In this document: piece by piece, positions 1 to 7,978 of the stretch
Position numbering within the stretch: the first letter of the stretch is position 1
Layout of the letters: each line of letters begins with the position of its first letter
From: Saprospiraceae bacterium
Lineage (GTDB): Bacteria > Bacteroidota > Bacteroidia > Chitinophagales > Saprospiraceae
Reading direction: 5' to 3'
Length of the DNA stretch: 11,835 bases
Assembly: GCA_016718205.1 (NCBI GenBank)
Contig: JADKEB010000025.1
Location: 1 to 11,835, forward strand
Program-made: the position numbers and the translations under genes
The notes under the pieces: generated by a model
The model's database searches: none
What the model was told of the DNA's origin: nothing
Seen by the model: only the letters and a program-made list of their open reading frames with translations

Positions 1-742
1 AATGTTCATAATCTTTCTCGAGATTATCTTTATCTTTCAATATCCATGATATCCTGGCTTGTGCTGGATTGATAAAATGGTCAGACTCAGGTTTGCCAAG
101 CAGCAAAATGGCTGTTCTGGTAATTTTGCCCTGTATGGTTATTTTTGCTTTATTCAGAAAGGTGATATCATCCCAGCCGAGTATTTCAGACTCAATTTTT
201 CGATTCTTCTCTATATATTGTTTACGACCGAAATCAATGGCTTCCTTTGATAAATCATCAATGCTCGCATCGGGAAGAATTTGAGACGACCAGTCATAAG
301 ATACATTTTGTGCCTTTATTCTATCTCGTTCATAATCATTTAGTGCACCCAAACTTTCACCATCCCTACCATAGCAATGTCCTTTCCATGAAACTGGCTG
401 TCCTTTTGGAGCTGCAGGGATTTCTAAAACAATGACATCTTTGCCATCTTTCTCTACTCTAGTTGTTGACCCAAAGGATAAGCGTGGACTAGTGTGTTGA
501 GCCATTTCATTTTTATATTCATTGAGCTCATGGTCACTGATCGACGTACCTACAATCGATTTATCATTCTTTACACCAAATAACACATAACCTACTTCCA
601 CTCCTTTTAGGTTAGCTTCATTGCTAAGTGCAGAGAAGTACTGACCCAGTTTATCCTTATCATACCTGTTTTTCGCTTCTTTAAACTCTACCACTTCCGT
701 CTCTGTAGATAGTGATAGCAGATGATCTAAAATATTACCCAT
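1..742 (-). CDS. Schlafen AlbA_2-domain protein, C-terminus beyond window
   Basis: Open from an ATG at 742 to the window edge (247 codons, no stop), so the protein is truncated only by the window. The N-terminus reads ETEVVEFKEAKNRYDKDKLG, followed by a segment with YVLFGVKNDKSIVGTS and later CYGRDGESLGAL. This is the pattern of the Schlafen AlbA_2 domain, in which an ExxxEFK start is followed by a GGxxxxGVxDxxxxxG-like strand. Family members bind or cleave nucleic acid and often carry a C-terminal ATPase-like or winged-helix region, which would lie outside the window. The gene starts 3 bp after the stop of the SIR2 gene and is the last visible gene of the minus-strand operon. The frame is intact, unlike its upstream neighbour. 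Domain assignment is fairly secure. The exact activity (RNA binding, nuclease or transcriptional regulator) is not decided by this sequence. Confidence 0.8.
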   Translation of the reverse strand, partial: MGNILDHLLSLSTETEVVEFKEAKNRYDKDKLGQYFSALSNEANLKGVEVGYVLFGVKNDKSIVGTSISDHELNEYKNEMAQHTSPRLSFGSTTRVEKDGKDVIVLEIPAAPKGQPVSWKGHCYGRDGESLGALNDYERDRIKAQNVSYDWSSQILPDASIDDLSKEAIDFGRKQYIEKNRKIESEILGWDDITFLNKAKITIQGKITRTAILLLGKPESDHFINPAQARISWILKDKDNLEKDYEH

Positions 743-745
743 GCT

Positions 746-2354
746 TTAATGATTTGCATTTTCTAAATAATCCAGTAAACATATACATTTCTTATATGCT
801 GAAGAGTATGTAGTATCTTGAGCACCATATTTAGGCCATTGATTTATTAGAAATTCTCGCAATATTTTTGTGTCTATTTTATCTTGATCAAGATAAGGGA
901 TCCATTGAATACAATGAGAAACAGATTCGCTATTTATCATTTCCAAAATATTATCAAACTTCTTTACAATCCTCAAAGTTCGCTCACGATTTGATTCTAC
1001 TCGATAATCATCAATTGATATATTTTGACAATTTCTTAAAGTATCAGATTTGCCATAATGTGATTTGATAGAGTTATCCGAATTTAAATTATTTGTAATT
1101 TTTTGATATTTAAAAAATGGTATGTATACATTCAACTTGACAATAATTGGCAATACTTCTTGCACAATAGGGTAATATGTATCAATAGGCAATTCGCTGA
1201 ACAAAATGTCTCTTTCAAACCTTTCCTTTCAGGCCAAAAAACCCGTTTATTTCAAGAGATGACATTCTTTCAATCCTTGCCTGTTACCGAATCCAACTAC
1301 AACTTCTAAATCATTTATACTATCAAGTTCTTCATACCATTTACAAATATTTTCTTTTTGGGCTTTGTACTTGAAACAAACTCCAAATACCATTTCCTGC
1401 AAATGTCGAAGAGTCTTCACTGAAAGTGATCTTGGAATTTCGGAAAGCACCTCCCATGGCCCATATAATCATGTGCTTTTATTTTAACAAGTGGAATTAT
1501 TATTGAATTTGATGTATAACTTGAAGTTTCGATAGTAGGTGAGCACGGTTTATTCTGCCATTCAACAAAAAACAGTCTATTTTGAAGCTTCTCTGCATGG
1601 AATAAATTTTTATCAAGACAGGAAATTAAGTTCTTTAATATCAATTCTATATTCGGGTCTGACAACGAATATCCTAAAAATATAATAGGATACTCAGCAA
1701 ATAATGTCAATAACTTAGCATTTAAGTAATGATCATTGTCCATAAACCTGCTGTAGTCTTTACTAGTAACAACAAGGGTCTCTGGTTTTGATGTGCATCC
1801 ATGTATTTTATATAACTCTCCAATTGATTTATGGTCAGCAAAAATTGCTTCCCTTTGACCAATTTGAACTTGAAATTCAGGAAATACTTCTTGCAAAAAA
1901 TTGTCCCAATTAGTAGTAAGTATACCGCTAATGACAGCTTGAGAAATTAATTCTATTTCATGCTCTAGCTCAGGGTTAACATTTTTTCTTGACTCAACAA
2001 ATCTTGCCAACTCTATTTTAAAGGCTGATTCAACATCTTCTCCAGCTATATGTGCATAAAGTGCTCTACTTTCTTCATATTCAGTAGATTCCCACCAATG
2101 TTCATGAAATTCTTCTGCTAAACGAGACGCTATTGCCAGTGGTCATTAGAGCATTTAGAAGAGTAGTATCCAAACTTATGTTTAAAACAAGATGGATTAA
2201 CTTCTACAAAACCTTTTAGCAGATTTACCCATGTTGGGATACTACAATATCTTATAGAAACACCCGAGCCTATAAAAAGAAACGGTGGAGTGTCTGATGC
2301 TTTTAGTTTTTGCAAAAACTCCTCCTTGAAATCATTTTGTCTACTCACTGTCAT
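746..2354 (-). pseudogene. SIR2-like (putative NADase) protein, reading frame broken four times
   Basis: One gene of about 535 residues is spread over several frames: 2130-2354, then about 2140-1417, then 1450-1247, a short third-frame stretch near 1246-1212, then 1212-746. The N-terminal piece has FIGSGVS, the Rossmann NAD-binding loop of SIR2. The large middle piece has ILTTNWDNF, KIHGC (position of the catalytic-type His) and FLGYSLSDPNIELIL, all typical of bacterial SIR2_2 proteins that hydrolyse NAD in phage defence. Frame changes lie near 2132-2140, 1445-1455, 1240-1250 and 1210-1215. Coding resumes at once after each, and the two last changes cancel. The ATG at 2354 overlaps the methyltransferase stop by 4 bp (ATGA), so translation is probably coupled. 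I suspect base-calling or assembly deletions rather than decay, because motifs on both sides are preserved. No obvious effector or sensor domain is recognised in the C-terminal 300 residues. Confidence 0.75.
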
Positions 2355-4816
2355 TTCTTATTCTTTTTGGGTTTACCTTCAGTTGCAAACAACGTACCTT
2401 TATTCTTCTCATCCTCTATCATCTGCTCATACATCTTAAACAAATACTCCAGTCGCTCCTCATCACTCTCAAAAGGTTTGCTACGGTAGCAACGCTCTAT
2501 GGCCAGATCATTCTGATGATGCGCTTCTCTCAGCCCATCGGGCATCTTGTCCGGATCATAGAGCTGTGCAAGTGTCTTTTCGCTATGTTTCTCCCGCTCT
2601 TCCAGGATGCGATACACATGTTTTTCCAGTTCTTGTTTTTGACTATCGGATATTGTTGGGAATGGAAAGGCATTGTATGTTATTCCAATTGCGTAATTTA
2701 TATCCATTTTTAATCTACCTGAGACTGTGTGCGTCCATATCGAGTGTATTTTTGATGACAAAATACTAAACACAAACGGGTGATCACCATAAATTACAGC
2801 TGCTCTATCAAGAATAATTGTATCTTCATTATAAAATCCGCATTGAATATATTCTCTTCTTTCCGAGGTGACTCTGGGAATTAGAATTGCTGTACCAGTT
2901 TGATGTCTTATTTCGGCAAAGCAAAATGGTTTGTCTGCAAGTAAATTAGTCGCTATTCTTTCACTCTTTAATCTTGATAATCTAACTTTCTCAACCCTAA
3001 TTCTTATTTTTTCAATTTCTAAAGCTTCATGTAAATCTTCCTCTATTATCCATAAACACCATCTAAATGTATTATTTGTAAATTCTACTGCTCCGACTAA
3101 CTTTTTGAAAAATTTTTCTGATTCAGGATTTAATTTTACTATTTCTGATTTCTCTTCATCATTTAATATTAGATTTCCATCATCATTTGCCATGCTACCG
3201 AAAACCATTTCAGGTAGTTTAGAGATTTGCTTACGTCTTTTATTAATAAATATATTTTTATAATCAATCAAATAAGGGTTAATATTATTTGCTTTAAGCT
3301 TTAACCCATTGGAAAAAATTAGCTTTGGTTTATTTGACTTAGAACGTAAACAAACTATTATACAAAAAACTGCTGCCTTATCTTTAGCATTATTTGTCCA
3401 TAAAAATGGTTTGAAAGCTGATTCAATTTCAACATTATTTTCCAATATTGCAGGCCATAAAATGGCAACTTGTTCTCCTTGGCAAATTGAATTAGTACTA
3501 ACAAAACTCACTTTAGATAAATGTAAATCATTAATATAATTTGCACCTTTAAAAAACCATGGAGCAATATAATCTAAGTTGTTATATTCAATTGATGAAT
3601 GAGAAAATACGTAATGCATATCGGCTTTATGGGCAGCCTTTTGCAGCCTCGCACCCAAATACGGTGGGTTCCCCAATATATAAATCTCATCATCCTTCTC
3701 TTTTGGGCATACTATTTCCCAGTCCACCCTGCATGCATTCCCATGTACGATATGGCCTGTCTCCATCAGGGGTAGTGCAGGCCTGGACATCCCAAATGCC
3801 GCAAAAAACGCTTGATTCATCTGATGTTCTGCCAGCCATAGAGACAATATCGCGACCTCATGCGCAAAATCATCCAGCTCTATACCATAAAAATGACTCA
3901 GTGTGATCATAGACAGATATTCCGTCCCTAGATCGAGACTACCACTGCCTTGATGACCACGCAACGCTTGTATGTCTTGGATGATCAGCATTTCCAGTTT
4001 GCGCAATTCCTTATACGCTATTATAAGAAAATTGCCACTACCACACGCAGGGTCAAAGACCTTGATCTTGCTGATACGTAGTCTGAGATCATTGAGTTTT
4101 TTGAGATTTCCTTTAGCATTTTCATAAGCTTCATACAGTTCATTTAGAAACAAAGGTTCGATCACCTTCATGATATTCGGCACACTGGTATAGTGCATGC
4201 CGAGACCACCTCTGTGCTCAGGTGTGATAACAGCTTGTATCATAGAGCCGAAGATATCAGGATTGATAGCCTTCCAGTCCAGCTCTCCCATATCTATTGC
4301 CATCTGCCGACTACGCTTGGTAAACATTGGGGCAGCATATTGATGACGGAATAGACCACCATTTACATACGGAAAAGCCTCGAGATAGGCAGGTAAGTTT
4401 TGTCTTTGCCCTTTGTCAGTATTCATGACATCCCACAGGGTGTCCAGATAAGTGTGAAGATCACTGCCATCTACCTGAGTATGACTACTGATAGCACCCG
4501 TAAATTGTCCTTGTTCAAAAATACCAGTATCTTCTGCAAAAAAACAAAACAACATCCTGGACAAAAACACATTCAGACTATGTACTTCCGCCTCCGTACC
4601 GGTAGGATTATCCTTGCTGATTTCATCATAAAACTTAGCCATTTTGTCCGCAGCTCGTACATCAGCAATCGTCTCTTCTTTCCCTTCAAACTTTTCCATC
4701 CCTGCCCACGGCAAAAAGAAATCAAAATGATTGATCAGTTCTTTGATGGCTATATCCAGTACATCTTTAGTTTTGGTATCGAGTGCTCTGATATGATTAC
4801 CATCAGTCACTACCAC
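2351..4816 (-). CDS. MmeI-type class I SAM-dependent DNA adenine methyltransferase, main part
   Basis: An 820-residue open frame with the MmeI-family order: helical spacer (LFCFFAEDTGIF, about 89-100; FPYVNGGLF, 148-156), methyltransferase core, target-recognition domain and C-terminal helical tail. Motif I is FDPACGSGNF (254-263), GIELDDFA (311-318) is the SAM-contacting acidic motif, and NPPY (383-386) is the catalytic motif of N6-adenine methylases. VSTNSICQGEQ and the late SGRLKMDINYAIGITYNAFP match the family's recognition region. The true N-terminus lies in the frame of 4810-5085, one frameshift upstream; joined, the protein is about 910 residues, close to MmeI (about 919). The stop overlaps the SIR2 start by 4 bp. 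Base composition changes sharply inside the gene: 31 of 60 G+C at 4261-4320 but 13 of 60 at 3121-3180, suggesting that the recognition segment was exchanged. It presumably methylates one strand of an asymmetric site, as family members do. Confidence 0.9.
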   Translation of the reverse strand: MVVTDGNHIRALDTKTKDVLDIAIKELINHFDFFLPWAGMEKFEGKEETIADVRAADKMAKFYDEISKDNPTGTEAEVHSLNVFLSRMLFCFFAEDTGIFEQGQFTGAISSHTQVDGSDLHTYLDTLWDVMNTDKGQRQNLPAYLEAFPYVNGGLFRHQYAAPMFTKRSRQMAIDMGELDWKAINPDIFGSMIQAVITPEHRGGLGMHYTSVPNIMKVIEPLFLNELYEAYENAKGNLKKLNDLRLRISKIKVFDPACGSGNFLIIAYKELRKLEMLIIQDIQALRGHQGSGSLDLGTEYLSMITLSHFYGIELDDFAHEVAILSLWLAEHQMNQAFFAAFGMSRPALPLMETGHIVHGNACRVDWEIVCPKEKDDEIYILGNPPYLGARLQKAAHKADMHYVFSHSSIEYNNLDYIAPWFFKGANYINDLHLSKVSFVSTNSICQGEQVAILWPAILENNVEIESAFKPFLWTNNAKDKAAVFCIIVCLRSKSNKPKLIFSNGLKLKANNINPYLIDYKNIFINKRRKQISKLPEMVFGSMANDDGNLILNDEEKSEIVKLNPESEKFFKKLVGAVEFTNNTFRWCLWIIEEDLHEALEIEKIRIRVEKVRLSRLKSERIATNLLADKPFCFAEIRHQTGTAILIPRVTSERREYIQCGFYNEDTIILDRAAVIYGDHPFVFSILSSKIHSIWTHTVSGRLKMDINYAIGITYNAFPFPTISDSQKQELEKHVYRILEEREKHSEKTLAQLYDPDKMPDGLREAHHQNDLAIERCYRSKPFESDEERLEYLFKMYEQMIEDEKNKGTLFATEGKPKKNKK

Positions 4817-5085
4817 AAATCTAGGATCATACTTCCCAACCTTGGTGTCTGCAAGAACGTGTCATATACACTTCCCACATCACCATCAGATACAAATTTG
4901 TAGTACAGCTTTTTCTTTAGTATGATTTCTCCATCATCCTTAGACAAGTTCATACCACCTTTTTCGAGCCTGCTGATGGTAGTCTTGGGCAGCCCATAAG
5001 CTTGCAGCAAATCAAAGACAAATCGCTCTTTGTCCAATCCCTTGATTACCTTCTCTACATTTTCCTGTATCTGAGTGATGTTCAT
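4810..5085 (-). CDS. N-terminal fragment of the MmeI-type methyltransferase (frameshifted)
   Basis: Begins MNITQIQENVEKVIKGLDKE and contains ISRLEKGGMNLSKDDGEII, the usual N-terminus of the same methyltransferase family. Near 4848-4852 the frame slips. In the neighbouring frame the sequence continues DTKVGKYDPRFVVVTDGNHI and runs straight into the 820-residue frame, so one missing base explains the break. In MmeI this region holds a PD-(D/E)xK nuclease ending in an ExK. Here the corresponding stretch reads DGEIILKKKLYYK, with no clear ExK, so the restriction activity may be absent. That is an inference from eye alignment, not a test. The ATG at 5085 lies 19 bp after the stop of the 81-residue gene and is the natural start of the full protein. 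Confidence 0.8.
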   Translation of the reverse strand: MNITQIQENVEKVIKGLDKERFVFDLLQAYGLPKTTISRLEKGGMNLSKDDGEIILKKKLYYKFVSDGDVGSVYDTFLQTPRLGSMILDLW

Positions 5086-5104
5086 ATTTCTTATGACAGA
5101 GATC

Positions 5105-5350
5105 TTATCTCTTTTTATTGGATTGAGACAATAATGATGCTGCCATTGATTTAGTTAAATCATTGTATTTATCACTTTTCATTGCATTAGATGCTTTTGT
5201 TTCCATTGCAGCACCAGTTTCCTTTTTGGTATTGGATTGTGACATAATGGATCCTGCAAATTGTTTTGCTATCTTTGATGCACTATTATCTTTTAATACT
5301 TTACTTGCTTCAGAAGCTATGGTTTTTGATGATTGTTTCACATTTTTCAT
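5105..5350 (-). CDS. small basic protein with an internal duplicated motif, function unknown
   Basis: 81 residues from the ATG at 5350; a TTG two codons upstream is possible but less likely. The protein is rich in Ser, Lys and Ala with almost no aromatic residues. A motif occurs twice: SKIAKQFAGSIMSQSNTKK in the middle and DLTKSMAASLLSQSNKKR at the very C-terminus, sharing a K-x-x-A-(G/A)-S-(I/L)-x-SQSN pattern. It is predicted to be helical and basic, with no signal peptide or membrane segment. It sits 23 bp after the ImmA/IrrE stop and 19 bp before the methyltransferase. Small Ser/Lys/Ala-rich proteins of this look are often seen beside restriction-modification genes (general impression, not a database result). 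It could be an accessory or DNA-binding factor; nothing in the sequence decides this. Confidence 0.65.
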   Translation of the reverse strand: MKNVKQSSKTIASEASKVLKDNSASKIAKQFAGSIMSQSNTKKETGAAMETKASNAMKSDKYNDLTKSMAASLLSQSNKKR

Positions 5351-5373
5351 TTTCAAATATTTTACGTTAAAGA

Positions 5374-6441
5374 TTAATTACGAATAATTTTAAGTTTTAC
5401 ATTATCGCTATAATACAAAGCATTCAGGTCTTTTACATTGATATGTAACATATTGGCAAGTTCATCTTTTGTGTATCCCAATTCATTGGTATGCAACTCA
5501 AGCATTTCCTTAAACAAAGTCGCTTTTTCTGGTGACACATTAAATTCTGCAGGTTCCTTTGTTTTATATCCTAAATAGGCCATTTGTTGCCACAAATATC
5601 TATACTGATTATCGGTCACTTGTGCCAATTCTTTTGCTTTGTACAAAAGTGCACCCATAGATATTTTCCAATACCTTTTCATGTTACCCAAAGTCTCAAG
5701 ACTAATGGTTTCAAGATCTTGTAAAAATTCGGAAGCAGGTACAAGTAATTCAGAAGCAAATTGCATAGCTTCTTTTTCTACATTTCTTATCTGGGCTATT
5801 TGCTGGCCAATATGCATAACCAAATGACCCAATTCGTGTGCTAAAGTTAATCGTTGCCTATCTCCTGGCATTTTGTTATTTATATATATGATAGGCTGTC
5901 GTTCTTTAGAAAATAAACTTAGACCATCCATTTTTTCAGAACCAAAATCAAATGGAACAACAACTATCCCATTATCTTCAATAATCTTGGTTAGATTCTC
6001 TATTCTGCCTTTTGGAATTCTCCATTTTTGTCTTACCCATTTTGCTGCTGCTTCAGGTGCACCATGGACATCAACATCCCATAATGGTAGATTAAGTTCT
6101 GGAAGCTCTACACTTGTCATAAGATTTTCTAAATTCATCCTAACGAGATTCATGCTGCCCTCTGCCTTTAATAAATCTCTTTTTTTGATTACAATTCTTT
6201 TTCGATAATAGGATAAATTTGGTTCAAAAATATTATTTGTCTGCTCAAAAAATGACATCGGAAATTCGAGGATATTGCAAATATTTGTAAAAATTTCTTC
6301 AGATGGTTTGTTTAAACCTTTTTCAATTTTTGACAACATGCCTTGTGTCAATTGAATAAGATCAGCCAATTCACTTTGAGAAATACCCCTTATTTCTCTA
6401 GCCAACACAATCATTTCTGGATTTATTGATTTCATTGACAT
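5374..6441 (-). CDS. XRE-family HTH plus ImmA/IrrE metallopeptidase
   Basis: 355 residues. Residues 10-65 form an XRE helix-turn-helix (ISQSELADLIQLTQGMLSKI) followed by the usual FPMSFF end. Residues about 155-240 are an ImmA/IrrE zinc peptidase with LAHELGHLVMH: HELGH at 202-206 supplies two His ligands and the catalytic Glu, and E224 in EKEAMQFASELL is the likely third ligand. The C-terminal LGYTKDELANMLHINVKDLN (322-341) looks like a second short DNA-binding or helical unit. Proteins of this build repress their own operon or cleave a partner repressor, as ImmA does with ImmR. It is the second gene of the operon, 10 bp after the 203-residue gene and 23 bp before the small protein. Likely role: control of the downstream methyltransferase/SIR2 genes. 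The frame is intact and all key residues are present. Confidence 0.92.
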   Translation of the reverse strand: MSMKSINPEMIVLAREIRGISQSELADLIQLTQGMLSKIEKGLNKPSEEIFTNICNILEFPMSFFEQTNNIFEPNLSYYRKRIVIKKRDLLKAEGSMNLVRMNLENLMTSVELPELNLPLWDVDVHGAPEAAAKWVRQKWRIPKGRIENLTKIIEDNGIVVVPFDFGSEKMDGLSLFSKERQPIIYINNKMPGDRQRLTLAHELGHLVMHIGQQIAQIRNVEKEAMQFASELLVPASEFLQDLETISLETLGNMKRYWKISMGALLYKAKELAQVTDNQYRYLWQQMAYLGYKTKEPAEFNVSPEKATLFKEMLELHTNELGYTKDELANMLHINVKDLNALYYSDNVKLKIIRN

Positions 6442-6451
6442 TATATTTTAT

Positions 6452-7063
6452 TTACTTTGTTCCTGTCTTTTTAATTTGATTATCTTTAACTTTTACTCTT
6501 TTTTGGATGGTCACTTCCTCTTCCGATCCGGATGGATTAAAATTGATAATATTCTGTTCTATGGACCCATTTAAACCTATTTGCCACTCTAAATTATCAC
6601 CAAGTTTACAAAAAATACAAATATTTTTAAGACTAGTCCATGTTGAATCAGGCAAATATCCGGCATATAATAAAGTAGCAGCATCTGGAATCCCAGGAAT
6701 TTCTATTTGATTTTTATAGTCAGAAGTCTGTTTTGTTAAAATATTAGATGTACTATAGTCTTTATTTATCTTTTTAAATCTGATAAAAATGTTATCCTTT
6801 ATTTGAATACCAAAAACTCCATTAAAATTACCACTTCTGACTTCTGAATCTCCTTCAAACATTTTTTTTATCCGAGCTCTTATAAGTCCATGAATAATAT
6901 TAGCCTTCTCTTTCTTGTTAAATGCGACATAATTTCCATTACTATGGTTAAAATTAATAGTGGCTAAATGGTCATTAAAACCACTTTCAATAGCCTCTTG
7001 AATTTTTAAAAAATAAGGTTCTAAAATTATTTCCGCTTGTTGTTTTGATAATAAATGCTTCAT
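6452..7063 (-). CDS. unknown protein paired with the ImmA/IrrE gene
   Basis: 203 residues from MKHLLSKQQA. A longer frame opens at 7135, but its extra 24 residues would begin upstream of the promoter element at 7083-7090, so the ATG at 7063 is chosen; it lies roughly 13 nt from the expected transcription start. The N-terminal half is helical (EIILEPYFLKIQEAIESGF, ANIIHGLIRARIKKMF). The C-terminal half contains GIPDAATLLYAGYLPDSTWT followed by ICIFCKLGDNLEWQIGL, which looks like a small beta domain. I recognise this as a type of protein found just upstream of XRE/ImmA genes, but know no function. No signal peptide or membrane helix is seen. As the first gene of the operon and partner of a peptidase, it could be the protease's target or an inhibitor, by analogy with toxin-antitoxin-like pairs (inference). 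Confidence 0.75.
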   Translation of the reverse strand: MKHLLSKQQAEIILEPYFLKIQEAIESGFNDHLATINFNHSNGNYVAFNKKEKANIIHGLIRARIKKMFEGDSEVRSGNFNGVFGIQIKDNIFIRFKKINKDYSTSNILTKQTSDYKNQIEIPGIPDAATLLYAGYLPDSTWTSLKNICIFCKLGDNLEWQIGLNGSIEQNIINFNPSGSEEEVTIQKRVKVKDNQIKKTGTK

Positions 7064-7082
7064 ATAATAAAATTTAATACTG

Positions 7083-7116
7083 CAAAGGTAATGGATAACT
7101 TTAAATAAACTGCAAA
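7083..7116 (-). promoter_or_regulatory. Bacteroidota-type promoter of the left operon
   Basis: On the minus strand TACCTTTG (7090-7083) matches the -7 consensus TAnnTTTG exactly. A TTTG (7116-7113) lies 22 nt upstream as a -33 element, slightly wider than usual. The predicted start of transcription is about 13 nt before the ATG at 7063, giving a very short leader without a Shine-Dalgarno sequence, as is common in this phylum. Confidence 0.7.
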
Positions 7117-7161
7117 ATCTAATAAAATTATTCATATATTTTCATTAAATTTATTCATTAC

Positions 7162-7229
7162 TTCATAATTACTTAAAATACAACATATTATAATTTGTTT
7201 ATTTGTCAGCACTGCTATGTAATTATGAA
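7162..7229. repeat. 11-bp perfect inverted repeat with 46-nt spacer
   Basis: TTCATAATTAC (7162-7172) is the exact reverse complement of GTAATTATGAA (7219-7229). It lies upstream of the left operon's promoter. Being AT-rich it could be an operator-like or terminator-like element, or the leftmost member of the hairpin series. There is little further pairing in the spacer. Confidence 0.6.
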
Positions 7230-7435
7230 TATAATTTTTATTAAATACAGATCGAATCATAAATACTCTCCATCCTCCGGCACACTTCATTCCTTCATTC
7301 ATTGCGTTTGCTACATTTCACGATGTTCCCATTACGCTGCACTCCATTCACTCATACATTCAGAGAGCCTACGGATTCCCGCAGCATAAGTATCTCCGTC
7401 ATTTCATTGCACTCTCCACCCCAATATTCAGATCA

Positions 7436-7502
7436 GCAAGCAGCATTAGAAAGATGAAGCCTAAGAAGAAATAAATAATGTTTTTTCTAATGCTACACTT
7501 GC
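7436..7502. repeat. imperfect hairpin (16 bp)
   Basis: GCAAG-C-AGCATTAGAAA (7436-7452) pairs with TTTCTAATGCT-ACA-CTTGC (7484-7502): 11 and 5 consecutive base pairs with a small asymmetric internal loop. The loop (7453-7483) is A-rich. No coding frame or poly-T end is associated, so it is unlikely to be a simple terminator. Confidence 0.75.
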
Positions 7503-7603
7503 TTCACTTCATGCACAACTAAGAGTTTCATTTCATTCCTACGATACACATGCTTTTTAGCCTAGCTTCTTTTGGTCCCCGTTTCAAATTGGATGTAGTC
7601 AAA

Positions 7604-7773
7604 AAATATATCACGTATCATGCAGCAAAGGTACAGGGAATGCATCTGACACAAGAAGTACCGCTACGCTATATGTCATAAATCTCCACACCGTTCGGGT
7701 AGTATTTATGCCATATTCCTTCTTTTAGTCAGATCCACCCTGTGATCACGGCACCATGATACGAGATATATTT
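7604..7773. repeat. 170-nt near-continuous palindrome
   Basis: Paired blocks follow each other inward in order: AAATATAT/ATATATTT (7604-7611/7766-7773), CGTATCATG/CATGATACG (7614-7622/7755-7763), ACAGGG/CCCTGT (7633-7638/7738-7743), ATCTGAC/GTCAGAT (7644-7650/7728-7734), AGAAG/CTTCT (7654-7658/7719-7723) and ATATGTCATAAAT/ATTTATGCCATAT (7671-7683/7704-7716, one mismatch). An ACCG/CGGGT-type mini-hairpin sits at the tip. About 47 base pairs are interrupted by small internal loops, the largest being TACCGCTACGCT opposite TC. No frame codes for protein. It could be a structured RNA or a foldback (MITE-like) element. Confidence 0.88.
7626..7654 (-). promoter_or_regulatory. possible Bacteroidota-type promoter inside the 170-nt palindrome
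   Basis: On the minus strand TACCTTTG (7633-7626) is identical to the -7 element of the left operon, and a TTG (7654-7652) lies 18 nt upstream. It would transcribe toward the left operon, giving a leader of about 550 nt or a short RNA across the 7436-7502 hairpin. The pairing of these bases within the palindrome may make the match accidental. Confidence 0.35.
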
Positions 7774-7823
7774 AAGAGACAGTACTTCGGCTGGTGGCTA
7801 GTGTGTTCTCGAGTGGCTTCTAC

Positions 7824-7924
7824 TTCAGTGAGTTTTGAGTTCGGTAAGTTACCTTATGATTTAGTATGTATTCAGTGTTTTGGGTACAGGTTTTTCATTA
7901 GTCAGTTACCATTTTAGTTCAGTG
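7824..7924 (+). repeat. heptamer TTCAGTG repeated three times at exactly 47-bp spacing
   Basis: TTCAGTG occurs at 7824-7830, 7871-7877 and 7918-7924. Each is followed by a T-rich stretch (AGTTTTG, TTTTGGG, TTTTTCA), and AGTTACC occurs in the first two units at different offsets. The units are otherwise diverged. This may be an old tandem repeat or spaced binding sites. Confidence 0.45.
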
Positions 7925-7933
7925 TTTTTCAGT

Positions 7934-7959
7934 AGCTCTCAGTGATGGGGGCTTTTTTT
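7934..7959 (+). terminator. Rho-independent terminator, plus strand
   Basis: AGCTCTC (7934-7940) pairs with GGGGGCT (7947-7953) in seven base pairs, two of them G-U, around the loop AGTGAT. Six T residues follow (7954-7959). No protein gene lies upstream on the plus strand, so it would end a non-coding transcript, possibly one that includes the 170-nt palindrome. Confidence 0.55.
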
Positions 7960-7978
7960 ATATCCGCATTATTCCTAT

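Noticed and set aside
868..1309. Plus-strand open frames opposite the SIR2 C-terminal region
   Set aside because: No protein features. The minus-strand frames continue the SIR2 gene after simple frame repair.
2516..3906. Plus-strand open frames opposite the methyltransferase
   Set aside because: They are antisense shadows of a clearly coding minus-strand gene with all family motifs.
7064..7135. Longer N-terminus for the 203-residue protein (start at 7135)
   Set aside because: It would have to be transcribed from upstream of the exact -7 element at 7083-7090, and the extra residues look like translated promoter sequence.
7195..7389. 64-codon plus-strand gene
   Set aside because: No conserved features, His/Ser-rich shadow-like translation, and no promoter.
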